A stretch of 64,000 bases of DNA from Reyranella massiliensis 521 (GTDB lineage: Bacteria; Pseudomonadota; Alphaproteobacteria; Reyranellales; Reyranellaceae): assembly GCF_000312425.1 (NCBI RefSeq), contig NZ_HE997181.1:2020638-2084637 (forward strand). Reading direction: 5' to 3'. This document shows, one piece after another, positions 51,360 to 59,543 of the stretch; the stretch's first letter is position 1; each line of letters starts with the position of its first letter. The position numbers and the translations under genes are program-made. The notes under the pieces are model-generated. The model searched no databases, was not told the DNA's origin, and saw nothing but the letters and a program-made list of their open reading frames with translations.

Positions 51360-53378
51360 CTAAACGTCCAAGTCCCTGGCAAACTTGGCATTTTCCTGAA
51401 TGAAGGCGTAGCGCTTCTCGGGCTTGCGGCCCATCAGGTCCTCGACCAGGGTACGCGTGCGCATCTCCTCGCGGCGGTCGTCGGAATTGGCGGCCGTCGG
51501 CACGTCGACCTTCAGGAGGACACGCTTGGACGGGTCCATGGTCGTCTCGCGCAGATGGACCGACTGCATCTCGCCCAGCCCCTTGAAGCGCGTGATGTCG
51601 GCCTTGCCGCCGAACTGCGTGCGGACCAGCTCGTCCTTCTGTGCGTCGTCCTGGGCATACTCGGTCTTGCCGCCCTTGCTGATGCGATAGAGCGGCGGCT
51701 GGGCCAGGAAAAGATGGCCATTCTCGATCAGCTTCGGCATCTCGCGATAGAAGAACGTCATCAGCAGCGATGCAATGTGGGCGCCGTCGACGTCGGCGTC
51801 GGTCATGATGATGACCCGCTCGTAGCGCAGGCGGTCGTCGTTGTAGTGGGCGCCGGTACCGCAGCCCAGGGCCTGGATCAGGTCCTGCACTTCCTGGTTT
51901 TCGCGCAGCTTGTCGGCGCTGGCACTGGCGACGTTCAGGATCTTCCCACGGAGCGGCAGGATCGCCTGCGTCTCGCGGTTGCGCGCGGCCTTGGCCGACC
52001 CGCCGGCCGAATCGCCTTCGACCAGGAAGATTTCGGTACCGACCGAGGCCGAGCTGCTGCAGTCCGCGAGCTTGCCGGGCAGGCGGAGCTTGCGTGTCGC
52101 GGTCTTGCGCTGCTGTTCGCGATCCTGTCTCCGGCGAAGCCGTTCCTCGGCCTTGGAGATCACGTGTTCGAGCAGCACGTTGCCGGCTTCCTTGTCGCCG
52201 GTCAGCCAGTGCTCGAAATTGTCACCGATAATCGTCTCGACCAGCTTGGTTGCCTCGACGCTGACCAGCTTTTCCTTGGTCTGGCCTTGGAACTGCGGCT
52301 GCTCGATAAAAACAGAGACGAGGCCGGCCGCGCCATCCAGCACATCGTCGGCCGTGATGACCGAGCCCTTGCGGTTGCCGGTAAGCTCGGCATACCGTTT
52401 GAGGCCACGCACCAGCGCGCTGCGGAAACCGGATTCATGCGTGCCGCCTTCGGCCGTCGGCACCGTGTTGCAGTAGGAGCGGACGAAGCCCTCTTCGTCG
52501 CTCGGCCACCACACAGCCCATTCGACCTTGCCGCCGGCCGTGCCGTTATTCTCGCTCTTGGCCTCGCCGGCGAAGGGCTGCGGCACCACGGTGGCCCGCT
52601 CGCCGATTTCGGACGTCACATAGTCCTTCAGGCCGCCGGGGAAGTGGAAAGTCTCTTCCGCAGGAATCTCACCGCTTTTGGGCAGCAACGACTGGTCGCA
52701 TTTCCAGCGGATCTCGACGCCGCGGAACAGGTACGCCTTGGAGCGAACCATGCGGTAGAGCCGCTCCGGCACGAACGCCTGCTTGCCGAAGATTTCGGGG
52801 TCGGGATGGAAGGTGACCGTCGTGCCACGCCGGTTGGGGGCAGGGCCCGCGGACTTCAGCTTGGTCGTCGGCTTGCCACGCGAGAAGGTCTGCACCCACG
52901 CCTGACGGTCGCGTGCCACCTCGACAATCAGTTCGTCCGACAGCGCGTTGACAACCGAGACACCGACACCGTGCAGGCCGCCCGAAGTGGCATAGACTTT
53001 GTTGTTGAACTTGCCGCCGGAATGCAGCGTGGTGAGGATCACCTCGAGCGCTGACTTGTTCTTGAACTTGGGGTGGGGGTCAGTCGGGATGCCGCGGCCG
53101 TTGTCGCGGACCAGGATGCGGTTGCCGGCGAGCACTTCCAGCCAGATCGTATCGGCATGGCCTGCGACAGCTTCGTCCATCGAGTTGTCGAGCACTTCGG
53201 CCACGAGGTGATGCATGGCCCGTTCGTCGGTGCCGCCGATGTACATGCCGGGGCGCTTGCGGACGGGCTCAAGGCCCTCCAGCACCTCGATATCGCGCGC
53301 GGTGTAGGAGTTTTCCTTGGCCGCGGCGGCACGCTTGCCGCCCCCCGACCGATCGAACAGATCGCCGTTCTTTGCCAT
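51360..53378 (-). CDS. parE: DNA topoisomerase IV subunit B
   Basis: The 672-residue protein has the GHKL ATPase (LVAEVLDNSMDEAVAGHADT, RDNGRGIPTDPH, ATSGGLHGVGVSVVNALS), a transducer domain, and the TOPRIM region (EIFLVEGDSAGGSAKAARNR and IMTDADVDGAHIASLLMTFF). ParE, with ParC, decatenates daughter chromosomes. The lack of the GyrB-specific extension, the length, and the C-terminal MGRKPEKRYAFIQENAKFAR fit ParE. I take the ATG at 53378, with GAAGCAGG upstream, rather than the longer frame. parC is not in this window. Confidence 0.95.
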   Translation of the reverse strand: MAKNGDLFDRSGGGKRAAAAKENSYTARDIEVLEGLEPVRKRPGMYIGGTDERAMHHLVAEVLDNSMDEAVAGHADTIWLEVLAGNRILVRDNGRGIPTDPHPKFKNKSALEVILTTLHSGGKFNNKVYATSGGLHGVGVSVVNALSDELIVEVARDRQAWVQTFSRGKPTTKLKSAGPAPNRRGTTVTFHPDPEIFGKQAFVPERLYRMVRSKAYLFRGVEIRWKCDQSLLPKSGEIPAEETFHFPGGLKDYVTSEIGERATVVPQPFAGEAKSENNGTAGGKVEWAVWWPSDEEGFVRSYCNTVPTAEGGTHESGFRSALVRGLKRYAELTGNRKGSVITADDVLDGAAGLVSVFIEQPQFQGQTKEKLVSVEATKLVETIIGDNFEHWLTGDKEAGNVLLEHVISKAEERLRRRQDREQQRKTATRKLRLPGKLADCSSSASVGTEIFLVEGDSAGGSAKAARNRETQAILPLRGKILNVASASADKLRENQEVQDLIQALGCGTGAHYNDDRLRYERVIIMTDADVDGAHIASLLMTFFYREMPKLIENGHLFLAQPPLYRISKGGKTEYAQDDAQKDELVRTQFGGKADITRFKGLGEMQSVHLRETTMDPSKRVLLKVDVPTAANSDDRREEMRTRTLVEDLMGRKPEKRYAFIQENAKFARDLDV

Positions 53379-53486
53379 GCCTGCTTCTTTAGTTTCGCGG
53401 CCGCGCGAGGGGATCGCTTGGTGGCCGATAGCGCATGGGTATGGTAGCAAAATCGCCTGAAATCAACCATATCCGGTGGGAATTCA

Positions 53487-53873
53487 ATGTCAGAAAGTCG
53501 CCGCGATCCGATCGTAAGGACCGTGCCACAGCCCGCCGATATGAACGGAAATGGCGATATTTTCGGCGGCTGGGTGCTGTCGCAGATGGATATTGCAGGC
53601 GGCGCGCTGGCAGCTCGCAGGGCCAAGGGCAGGGTGGCGACGGTGGCGATCACCGCTATGACCTTCGTCCAGCCGATCAAAGTGGGAGATATGGTGTCGA
53701 TCTATGGGGATGTCGTGAAGGTCGGGCGGACCTCGATCACCATTGCGCTGGAGACCGTCGTGCACCGTCGCCATGACGAAACCGACCTGCGCGTCACCCA
53801 CGGTACCTTCGTGTTCGTGGCGATCGACGACGAAGGCAAGCCGCGCCCGGTGCCGCAGGATGTGGCGGCGTGA
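53487..53873 (+). CDS. yciA: Acyl-CoA thioesterase, YciA-like hotdog protein
   Basis: The 128-residue hotdog thioesterase has the conserved region NGNGDIFGGWVLSQMDIAGG, with catalytic Asp, and TAMTFVQPIKVGDMVSIYGD. It hydrolyses acyl-CoA of short or medium chains. Length is normal. Its stop overlaps the GTG start of the DUF1007 gene by four bases (GTGA), so the thioesterase is translated with the downstream metal-transport genes. Confidence 0.92.
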   Translation: MSESRRDPIVRTVPQPADMNGNGDIFGGWVLSQMDIAGGALAARRAKGRVATVAITAMTFVQPIKVGDMVSIYGDVVKVGRTSITIALETVVHRRHDETDLRVTHGTFVFVAIDDEGKPRPVPQDVAA

Positions 53874-54544
53874 GGCGGCTGCTCGCCCTGATCCTTTCGG
53901 TCGCTGTCCTGCTGTTGCCGGCCGCCGCAATGGCGCATCCGCACCTCTGGGTGCAGCAGCTCGTGCGGGTGGTCGCCAAGGACGGCAAATATACACACGT
54001 CGAGATCGAATGGCGGTTCGATCCCTTTTCGAGCGAGGTCGAAATCCCGCTGATCGACGAGGACAAGGACGGCAAGTTCTCCGCCCGCGAGATCAAGCTC
54101 CTGTCGGACGACATGATGCCGGAACTGTCGAAAGTCGGCTTCATGAGCTGGATCAACACCGGCAAAAAAGACTTTCGCCCCTCCAAGGTGGCGCAGTTTT
54201 CAGCCCGGGTGGACGATCCCGCGAGTTTCACCTTGCCGGACTGGGATCGCTCGGCCGGCGACAACGGCGGCATGGCGATGCCGCCCAACAAGCGCACCAA
54301 CAACCCCGAGCCGCCGCGCAAGCAGGGCGCGCGGAATCTGGTCTACGTCATGCGGTTTGCCTTGCCGGAACCCAGCAAGACCGTTTCGATCGCGACCTTC
54401 GATCCTGACGACTTCATTCGCATCGAAGTCGACAAGGCTTCGCTCCCGGCCGGCTGCATGCTGGCCAAGCATCCGACCTACAAAGCCGAGTTCATACGAG
54501 GCTATCCCGTGTTTGCCGATCTCGTGACATGCCAGCTCCCATGA
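53870..54544 (+). CDS. DUF1007 family exported protein
   Basis: The 224-residue protein has a signal peptide (LLALILSVAVLLLPAAAMAHP), then the DUF1007 domain opening HPHLWVQQLVRVVAKDGKY, with an EF-hand-like acidic stretch DEDKDGKFSAREIKLL. DUF1007 proteins are linked to nickel/cobalt or zinc transporters by gene neighbourhood, and they may bind or deliver the metal in the periplasm. The start is GTG at 53870, overlapping the yciA stop. Its stop overlaps the transporter start (ATGA). Confidence 0.85.
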   Translation: MRRLLALILSVAVLLLPAAAMAHPHLWVQQLVRVVAKDGKYTHVEIEWRFDPFSSEVEIPLIDEDKDGKFSAREIKLLSDDMMPELSKVGFMSWINTGKKDFRPSKVAQFSARVDDPASFTLPDWDRSAGDNGGMAMPPNKRTNNPEPPRKQGARNLVYVMRFALPEPSKTVSIATFDPDDFIRIEVDKASLPAGCMLAKHPTYKAEFIRGYPVFADLVTCQLP

Positions 54545-55473
54545 AGACTGCTGCTTTGCGTTCGCCTTTCCTGTGGATCGGCCTGCTGTTGCTCGCCGCC
54601 CTGATTGGCGCCCTGGTGTTCAGCGACAGCGTCGCAGACCTTGCGCGCTACTCGGCGGAATATCAGCGTCGTATCCAGCAGGTGCTCTCGGGCTCGTTGC
54701 GCGACATCAAGTCGGGGACGGGCTCCTTCGCCTTGTGGACGCTGGCCACGGTCTGCTTTGGTTACGGCGTCGTGCACACGCTGGGGCCGGGCCATGGCAA
54801 GGCCGTCGTGGTGGCCTACTTCCTGGACAGCAGCAAGCCGCGCGCCTGGATCGAAGGGATTTTTGCCGGCGGTTGGATCGCCTTCACCCATACGCTGGCG
54901 GCGCTACTCCTCGCGGGCGCGCTCAAGCTCTCCTCGACCGTCGGCCTGCTCGGCGCCCTGCGCGAGGTGCGCAACGTCGAGACAGTGTCCTACGCCCTGA
55001 TCCTGCTGATCGGCATCTGGCGCCTATGGGCCGGGATCACCGGCCGGCTCCATGAGCATGCACATGGAGAGCCTGACCATGGTCACGGGCATGGGCATGG
55101 CCATCACCATGATCATGGCGGTCACGACCATCATCATCACCACGGCCACGAAGCCCCGCAGCGGACAGTTGCCGGCTGGCTGCTGCTGACGGCGGCTGGC
55201 ATCGCGCCCTGCGCGGGTGCGCTGGTGGTGATCCTGCTGTCGATCGCCCTCGACGTGCTGTGGGCCGGCGTCGTCGGCGTGATTGCCATCGCTCTTGGCA
55301 TGGCGATCACTCTGGCCGGCATCGGCATGGCCTCGATGGTTGCCCATCGCTTGATCATCGCCGACGGCCGTTCCCAGGAGATCGGTCGTTTCACGGCGAT
55401 TGCGGCTTCACTGATCGTGATCGCGACGGCCGGCACGCTTCTTTTGGGCTCCCTCGAACGCTTCCTGCGCTGA
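54541..55473 (+). CDS. Nickel/cobalt exporter (RcnA/NiCoT-like) with His-rich loop
   Basis: The 310-residue membrane protein has the RcnA-type signature in VHTLGPGHGKAVVVAYF. A very His-rich loop (HEHAHGEPDHGHGHGHGHHH, then DHGGHDHHHHHGHE, about 168-206) separates the N- and C-terminal helical halves and could bind several metal ions. The second signature is LLTAAGIAPCAGALVVILLS. It exports or imports Ni/Co. The ATG at 54541 overlaps the DUF1007 stop; an in-frame ATG at 54529 is possible. It lies in an overlapping run with yciA and the DUF1007 gene. Confidence 0.88.
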   Translation: MKTAALRSPFLWIGLLLLAALIGALVFSDSVADLARYSAEYQRRIQQVLSGSLRDIKSGTGSFALWTLATVCFGYGVVHTLGPGHGKAVVVAYFLDSSKPRAWIEGIFAGGWIAFTHTLAALLLAGALKLSSTVGLLGALREVRNVETVSYALILLIGIWRLWAGITGRLHEHAHGEPDHGHGHGHGHHHDHGGHDHHHHHGHEAPQRTVAGWLLLTAAGIAPCAGALVVILLSIALDVLWAGVVGVIAIALGMAITLAGIGMASMVAHRLIIADGRSQEIGRFTAIAASLIVIATAGTLLLGSLERFLR

Positions 55474-55484
55474 GGCCGCCCAAG

Positions 55485-56375
55485 GTGGCCACGAGCGGGG
55501 CGCCCAGCCGATCGTCGCGGCCGCTGCTGGGCGTGCTCTTCATGTGCACCGCCTGCGCCCTGTTTCCGATCATGAACGGGCTGGTGAAGTTGCTCGCGGC
55601 GACCTACGAGCCGCAGCAGATCGTGTGGTTCCGCATCGTCTCGCACCTCGTCCTGGTCGCGGCAGTCTTCATGCCGCGCATGGGGCTGGGCCTTCTGCGC
55701 ACGCGGCGCATCGGCACGCAGTTCGTGAGCTCGATCATGATGCTGCTCTCGACCCTGTTCTTCTTCTCGGCGGTGAAGTCGATCCCGGTGGCCGAGGCGA
55801 TCTCCGTCACCTTCGTGGCGCCGCTCGCGGTGGTCTTGCTGGCCTGGCCGATGCTGGGCGAGCGCATCACGCTGTTCCGGCTGGCTGCCGTCGTGGTGGG
55901 ATTCGGCGGCGTGCTGATCGTCATCCGGCCCGGAAGCGCCGTCTTCCAATGGGCGTCGCTGCTGCTGTTGTGCAGCGCCATCTGCTATGCGGTCTACCAG
56001 ATCCTGATCCGGCGGCTGGCCGGCACGGACCATCCGGCGACATCGGTTTTCTATAGTGTGCTGCTGGGTGCCATCATCATGTCGGTCTGGCTGCCGTTCG
56101 TCTGGAAGATGCCGCTTTCGTGGAGCGACTGGGCATTGCTGTGCTCGTTGGGTGTCTTCGGTGCGCTGGGACACTACTGCGTGGCCAAGGCGATGACCTA
56201 TGCTTCGGCGAATTTCGTGGCGCCGTTCAACTATACGCAGATGATCGGTTCGGTGATCGTCGGCTACCTGATGTTTTCCGAAGTGCCTGATTCCTACACC
56301 TGGCTGGGAACGGCCGTAATCATCGGCGCCGGACTCATGGTCGGTTGGCAGAGCCGCAGGCCCCAGAAGCCCTAG
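55485..56375 (+). CDS. EamA/DMT-family transporter
   Basis: The 296-residue membrane protein has about ten helices in two EamA repeats, starting LLGVLFMCTACALFPIMNG. Family signatures include PVAEAISVTFVAPLAVVLLA with PMLGERITL and VAPFNYTQMIGSVIVGYLM, followed by FSEVPDSYTWLGTAVIIGAG. The substrate is unknown. The likely start is GTG at 55485; the frame is open farther upstream inside the previous gene. It lies 11 bases after the exporter and 28 bases before prpB. Confidence 0.85.
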   Translation: MATSGAPSRSSRPLLGVLFMCTACALFPIMNGLVKLLAATYEPQQIVWFRIVSHLVLVAAVFMPRMGLGLLRTRRIGTQFVSSIMMLLSTLFFFSAVKSIPVAEAISVTFVAPLAVVLLAWPMLGERITLFRLAAVVVGFGGVLIVIRPGSAVFQWASLLLLCSAICYAVYQILIRRLAGTDHPATSVFYSVLLGAIIMSVWLPFVWKMPLSWSDWALLCSLGVFGALGHYCVAKAMTYASANFVAPFNYTQMIGSVIVGYLMFSEVPDSYTWLGTAVIIGAGLMVGWQSRRPQKP

Positions 56376-56403
56376 GCAGTCCTGAGAAACACGAGGAGGA
56401 AAC

Positions 56404-57327
56404 ATGCCGTATCTCGTCGCCGCCGATCTTCCGGCCGAGCCAGCCGGCATCCGTTTCCGCTCACTCCTCGACCGACCGCGGATCCTGCGCATGCCCGGTA
56501 CGCACAACGGCATCGCGGCCCTTCAGGCGAGGCGGGCGGGCTTCGAGGCGCTTTATCTCTCCGGCGCGGCCATGTCGTCGTCGATGGGCTTGCCCGATCT
56601 CGGCGTTATCACGATCGACGAGGTATGCTTCTTCATTCGCCAGGTCGCGCGCGCCTCGGGGCTGCCGGTGCTGGTCGATGGCGATACCGGCTACGGCGAA
56701 GCGCTGAACGTCATGCACATGGTGCGGTCCTTCGAGGAGGCGGGGGCAGGCGCCGTCCATATCGAGGATCAGATCCTTCCCAAGAAGTGCGGCCACCTGA
56801 ACAACAAGAAGCTCGCGGACGCCCACGACATGGCCGCCAAGGTTGCCGCTGCGGCCAAGGCGAGGCGTAACCTCGCGATCATCGCCCGCACCGATGCTGC
56901 GGCCAGCGAGGGAATCGACGGCGCCGTCGCCCGGGCGAGGCTCTACCTGCAGGCCGGCGCCGACGCGATCTTTCCCGAGGCGCTGACCAATGCCGACATG
57001 TTTCGGGCCTTCGCCAAGGCCATGCCCGGCGTGAAGCTGCTGGCCAACATGACCGAGTTCGGCCGCACGCCATTCTTCACTGCAGGCGAATTCGAGGCGA
57101 TGGGATATCGCATGGTGATCTGGCCGGTCTCAGCGTTGCGGGCCGCCAACAAAGCGCAAGAACGGGTGTTCGCCGCGCTCCAGAAAGATGGCGGCACGCA
57201 GAAGGTCGTGGACCAGATGCAGACCCGACAGGAACTCTACGACACGATCGGCTACCACCAGTACGAAGCGCTGGATGCCTCGATCGTGAAGACGGTCGTT
57301 CCGCAAGGCATGCCGCAGCGGGATTAG
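56404..57327 (+). CDS. prpB: Methylisocitrate lyase family protein (PrpB-like)
   Basis: The 307-residue enzyme belongs to the isocitrate lyase/PEP mutase family. It contains GFEALYLSGAAMSSSMGLPD, PVLVDGDTGYGEALNVMHMV, the catalytic Cys in ILPKKCGHLNNKKL, and IARTDAAASEGID. The KKCGH motif marks C-C lyases such as methylisocitrate lyase, rather than PEP mutases. It may cleave methylisocitrate into pyruvate and succinate, but no other propionate (prp) gene is adjacent, so a related substrate, such as dimethylmalate, is possible. Confidence 0.82.
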   Translation: MPYLVAADLPAEPAGIRFRSLLDRPRILRMPGTHNGIAALQARRAGFEALYLSGAAMSSSMGLPDLGVITIDEVCFFIRQVARASGLPVLVDGDTGYGEALNVMHMVRSFEEAGAGAVHIEDQILPKKCGHLNNKKLADAHDMAAKVAAAAKARRNLAIIARTDAAASEGIDGAVARARLYLQAGADAIFPEALTNADMFRAFAKAMPGVKLLANMTEFGRTPFFTAGEFEAMGYRMVIWPVSALRAANKAQERVFAALQKDGGTQKVVDQMQTRQELYDTIGYHQYEALDASIVKTVVPQGMPQRD

Positions 57328-57356
57328 ACGGCGTACCGCTGGGAGAGGCGAGGGCT

Positions 57357-57371
57357 GTCCGTAATACGGAC
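57357..57371. promoter_or_regulatory. 15-base palindromic operator-like site
   Basis: GTCCGTAATACGGAC is a perfect palindrome with seven-base arms around one central base. It lies 113 bases upstream of the TauD-type gene and 30 bases after prpB. Palindromes of this form are typical of dimeric repressors of the IclR or GntR families. No such regulator gene is in the neighbourhood, so the protein is unknown. Confidence 0.55.
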
Positions 57372-57483
57372 TTCTGCATCTCGTTGCTGTTCCGATGAAG
57401 CGGCGGTCTTTTAGCTGTTCTGGTCAACCATGGCGGGTTCGCCTGGATAGAAAAGAACTCAGCTGCAAGGGATGGAGACCTAA

Positions 57484-58557
57484 ATGCCCCAGACTGCTGC
57501 CGTCATGCACGATGCTGTCTCGGAGATTCATACGCCGCAATTTTGGTATGGCCCGCAACAGGCGCAACTTACCGATTGGCTCCATGAGCTGACCGACTCC
57601 GACCGTCAGGAGCTGCGGGCGGCGCTCGACGTAGCGCGCAAGAGCGGGCTGCCGCTCCAGGAACTGGGCCGGGAGCAGTTTCCGCTCACCGGATTGGCGG
57701 GCCGGCTCACCCGCTTGCGCCGCGAAACGCTCGAGGGCCGGGGGTTCTTCCTGCTGCGCGGCGTGCCGGTTGCCGAATACACGCCCTGGGAAAGCGCTGC
57801 CGCCTTCTGGGGCATTGGGCTGTATCTCGGCGAAGCGGTCTCGCAGAACGGCAAGGGTCATGTCCTGGGACACGTCGCCAATCTCGGCCTGGACTATGCC
57901 GACCCCGAGGTGCGTGGCTACCAGACCAGCGCCAGGCTGAATTTTCACACGGATTCTTCGGACCTGGTGGGATTGCTCTGCCTGCAGACGCCGCAGTCCG
58001 GAGGGCTATCGAGCATCGCCAGTTCCACGACCGTGTGGAATGAGATGGTGCGGCGGCGCCCCGATCTCGCGCAGGCACTTCTCGAGCCCGTCTACTACAC
58101 GCGCTGGGGCGAGATCGGCGCCGGCCTGAAGCCCTACTACGGCGTCCCGGTCTTCTCAGCCTGCGCCGGTCACATGGTCACCCGCTATGTGCGCAGCTCC
58201 ATCCGCAAGGCGCAGCTCATGCCGGAAGTGCCGCGGCTCAGCCCGGTGCAGGAGGAGGCGCTCGACTTCTTCGACAGCCTGACCAACGACCCGGCGATCC
58301 ATCTCTCGATGGAGTTCCGTCCCGGCGACATCCAGATGCTGTGTAACCATTGGATCCTGCACTCGCGAACCTCCTATGTGGATTGGCCGGAGCCCGAGAG
58401 GCGGCGCCACCTGCTGCGACTGTGGCTGGCCTGCGAAGACGGACCGGCTCTGCCCGACAGCTTCACCAGCACCGTGCGCGGCGCGACGCGCAGCGGCCGC
58501 CCGGGCGGAATCGAGGTGCCGGGCGTACCGCTCTCCGCTCCACTCGAGCCCTGCTGA
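57484..58557 (+). CDS. TauD/TfdA-family Fe(II)/2-oxoglutarate dioxygenase
   Basis: The 357-residue protein has the TauD fold. Iron ligands are the HxD in LNFHTDSSDLVGLLCLQ and the distal His in LCNHWILHSRTSYVDW; the 2-oxoglutarate Arg is in RRRHLLRLWLACED. N-terminal RGFFLLRGVPVAEYTPWESA is the usual entry. Substrates in this family range from taurine to gamma-butyrobetaine and herbicides, so the target is open. The gene lies behind a palindromic operator-like site. The following Bug receptor starts nine bases after it. Confidence 0.88.
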   Translation: MPQTAAVMHDAVSEIHTPQFWYGPQQAQLTDWLHELTDSDRQELRAALDVARKSGLPLQELGREQFPLTGLAGRLTRLRRETLEGRGFFLLRGVPVAEYTPWESAAAFWGIGLYLGEAVSQNGKGHVLGHVANLGLDYADPEVRGYQTSARLNFHTDSSDLVGLLCLQTPQSGGLSSIASSTTVWNEMVRRRPDLAQALLEPVYYTRWGEIGAGLKPYYGVPVFSACAGHMVTRYVRSSIRKAQLMPEVPRLSPVQEEALDFFDSLTNDPAIHLSMEFRPGDIQMLCNHWILHSRTSYVDWPEPERRRHLLRLWLACEDGPALPDSFTSTVRGATRSGRPGGIEVPGVPLSAPLEPC

Positions 58558-58565
58558 AGGACGCT

Positions 58566-59525
58566 ATGAGGCTTCCTTCTTTTCTTCTCTCGGCTCTGTG
58601 CGTCGCGCTCGGCGCCCTGGGAAATCCGGCCCTTGCGAAATGGCCTGAGCAATCGATCCGCATTGTCGTGCCCTATCCGGCCGGCGGCGGCGTCGATGTC
58701 ATGATGCGCATGCTGGCGCCGCTCATGAGCGAACAGCTGGGGCAGCCGGTAGTCATCGACAATCGTGCCGGCGCGAATGCCAATATCGGCACGGCAATCG
58801 TCGGCACCGCGAAACCGGACGGTTATACGCTCCTGGCCAGCGCCACGTTCCTCACGGTCAATCCGCTTCTCGAGACGGGCCTTGCCTGGAAGGCATCGGA
58901 CTTCACGCCCGTAGCGGGCCTGTCGCGTACCTACAACCTGTTCATGGCGAACGGCACGTCGCCCTGGAAAGGCCTTGGCGACTTCGTCGCCGCCGCCCGC
59001 GCTCAACCGGGCCTGAATATCGCTCCCGGCGGCTCGGGATCGCCCCAGTCGATGGCGCATCGGATGCTACGCGTCCGTGCCGGCCTGCAGTTTACCGAAA
59101 TTCCCTATCGCGGCACACCGCCGCTCCTGGTGGACTTGGCCAACGGCACGCTTGCTATGGCTGTCGCGCCATTGGCGGCGGTACTGGGGATGCTGGAAAG
59201 CGGAAAGTTGAAGGCCCTGGCTGTCGCCGGTGAGGAACGCGCCAGGCTTCTTCCCGACGTTCCGACGACGGCGGAGGCCGGCTATCCCGATGTCGTGGCG
59301 CCGAGCTGGTATGGGCTGCATGCTCCTGCGGGGACACCGCCTGAAATCGTGCAGGCCATTGCCGAGGCCGCCCGGATAGCGACCGCCGACGCCAAGGTTC
59401 AGGCCACCGCCCTGAAGGCAGGAGGCGAGACAGCCTTCCTCCATACGCGGGACTTTGAAGCCCTCCTCGTGCGCGACCGGCAACGCTGGGAACGCATTGT
59501 AGCCGAGGTGAGCAAGGGGCAGTAG
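58566..59525 (+). CDS. Bug-family tripartite tricarboxylate transporter substrate-binding protein
   Basis: The 319-residue protein starts with a signal peptide (LPSFLLSALCVALGALGNPA) followed by WPEQSIRIVVPYPAGGGVDV, GQPVVIDNRAGANANIGTAI, KPDGYTLLASATF and IPYRGTPPLLVDLANG. These are the standard Bug domain signatures. No TctA/TctB permease is linked. The ATG at 58566 is preceded by AAGGA and lies nine bases after the TauD-type gene, so the two probably share a transcript and a substrate. Confidence 0.93.
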   Translation: MRLPSFLLSALCVALGALGNPALAKWPEQSIRIVVPYPAGGGVDVMMRMLAPLMSEQLGQPVVIDNRAGANANIGTAIVGTAKPDGYTLLASATFLTVNPLLETGLAWKASDFTPVAGLSRTYNLFMANGTSPWKGLGDFVAAARAQPGLNIAPGGSGSPQSMAHRMLRVRAGLQFTEIPYRGTPPLLVDLANGTLAMAVAPLAAVLGMLESGKLKALAVAGEERARLLPDVPTTAEAGYPDVVAPSWYGLHAPAGTPPEIVQAIAEAARIATADAKVQATALKAGGETAFLHTRDFEALLVRDRQRWERIVAEVSKGQ

Positions 59526-59543
59526 ACGTCCAGGCTCTGGCGG

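Noticed and set aside
55060..55160. Short tandem-like repeats of CAT/CAC codons that might suggest a satellite or CRISPR-like pattern
   Set aside because: They encode the His-rich loop of the nickel/cobalt exporter, in frame and without spacers.
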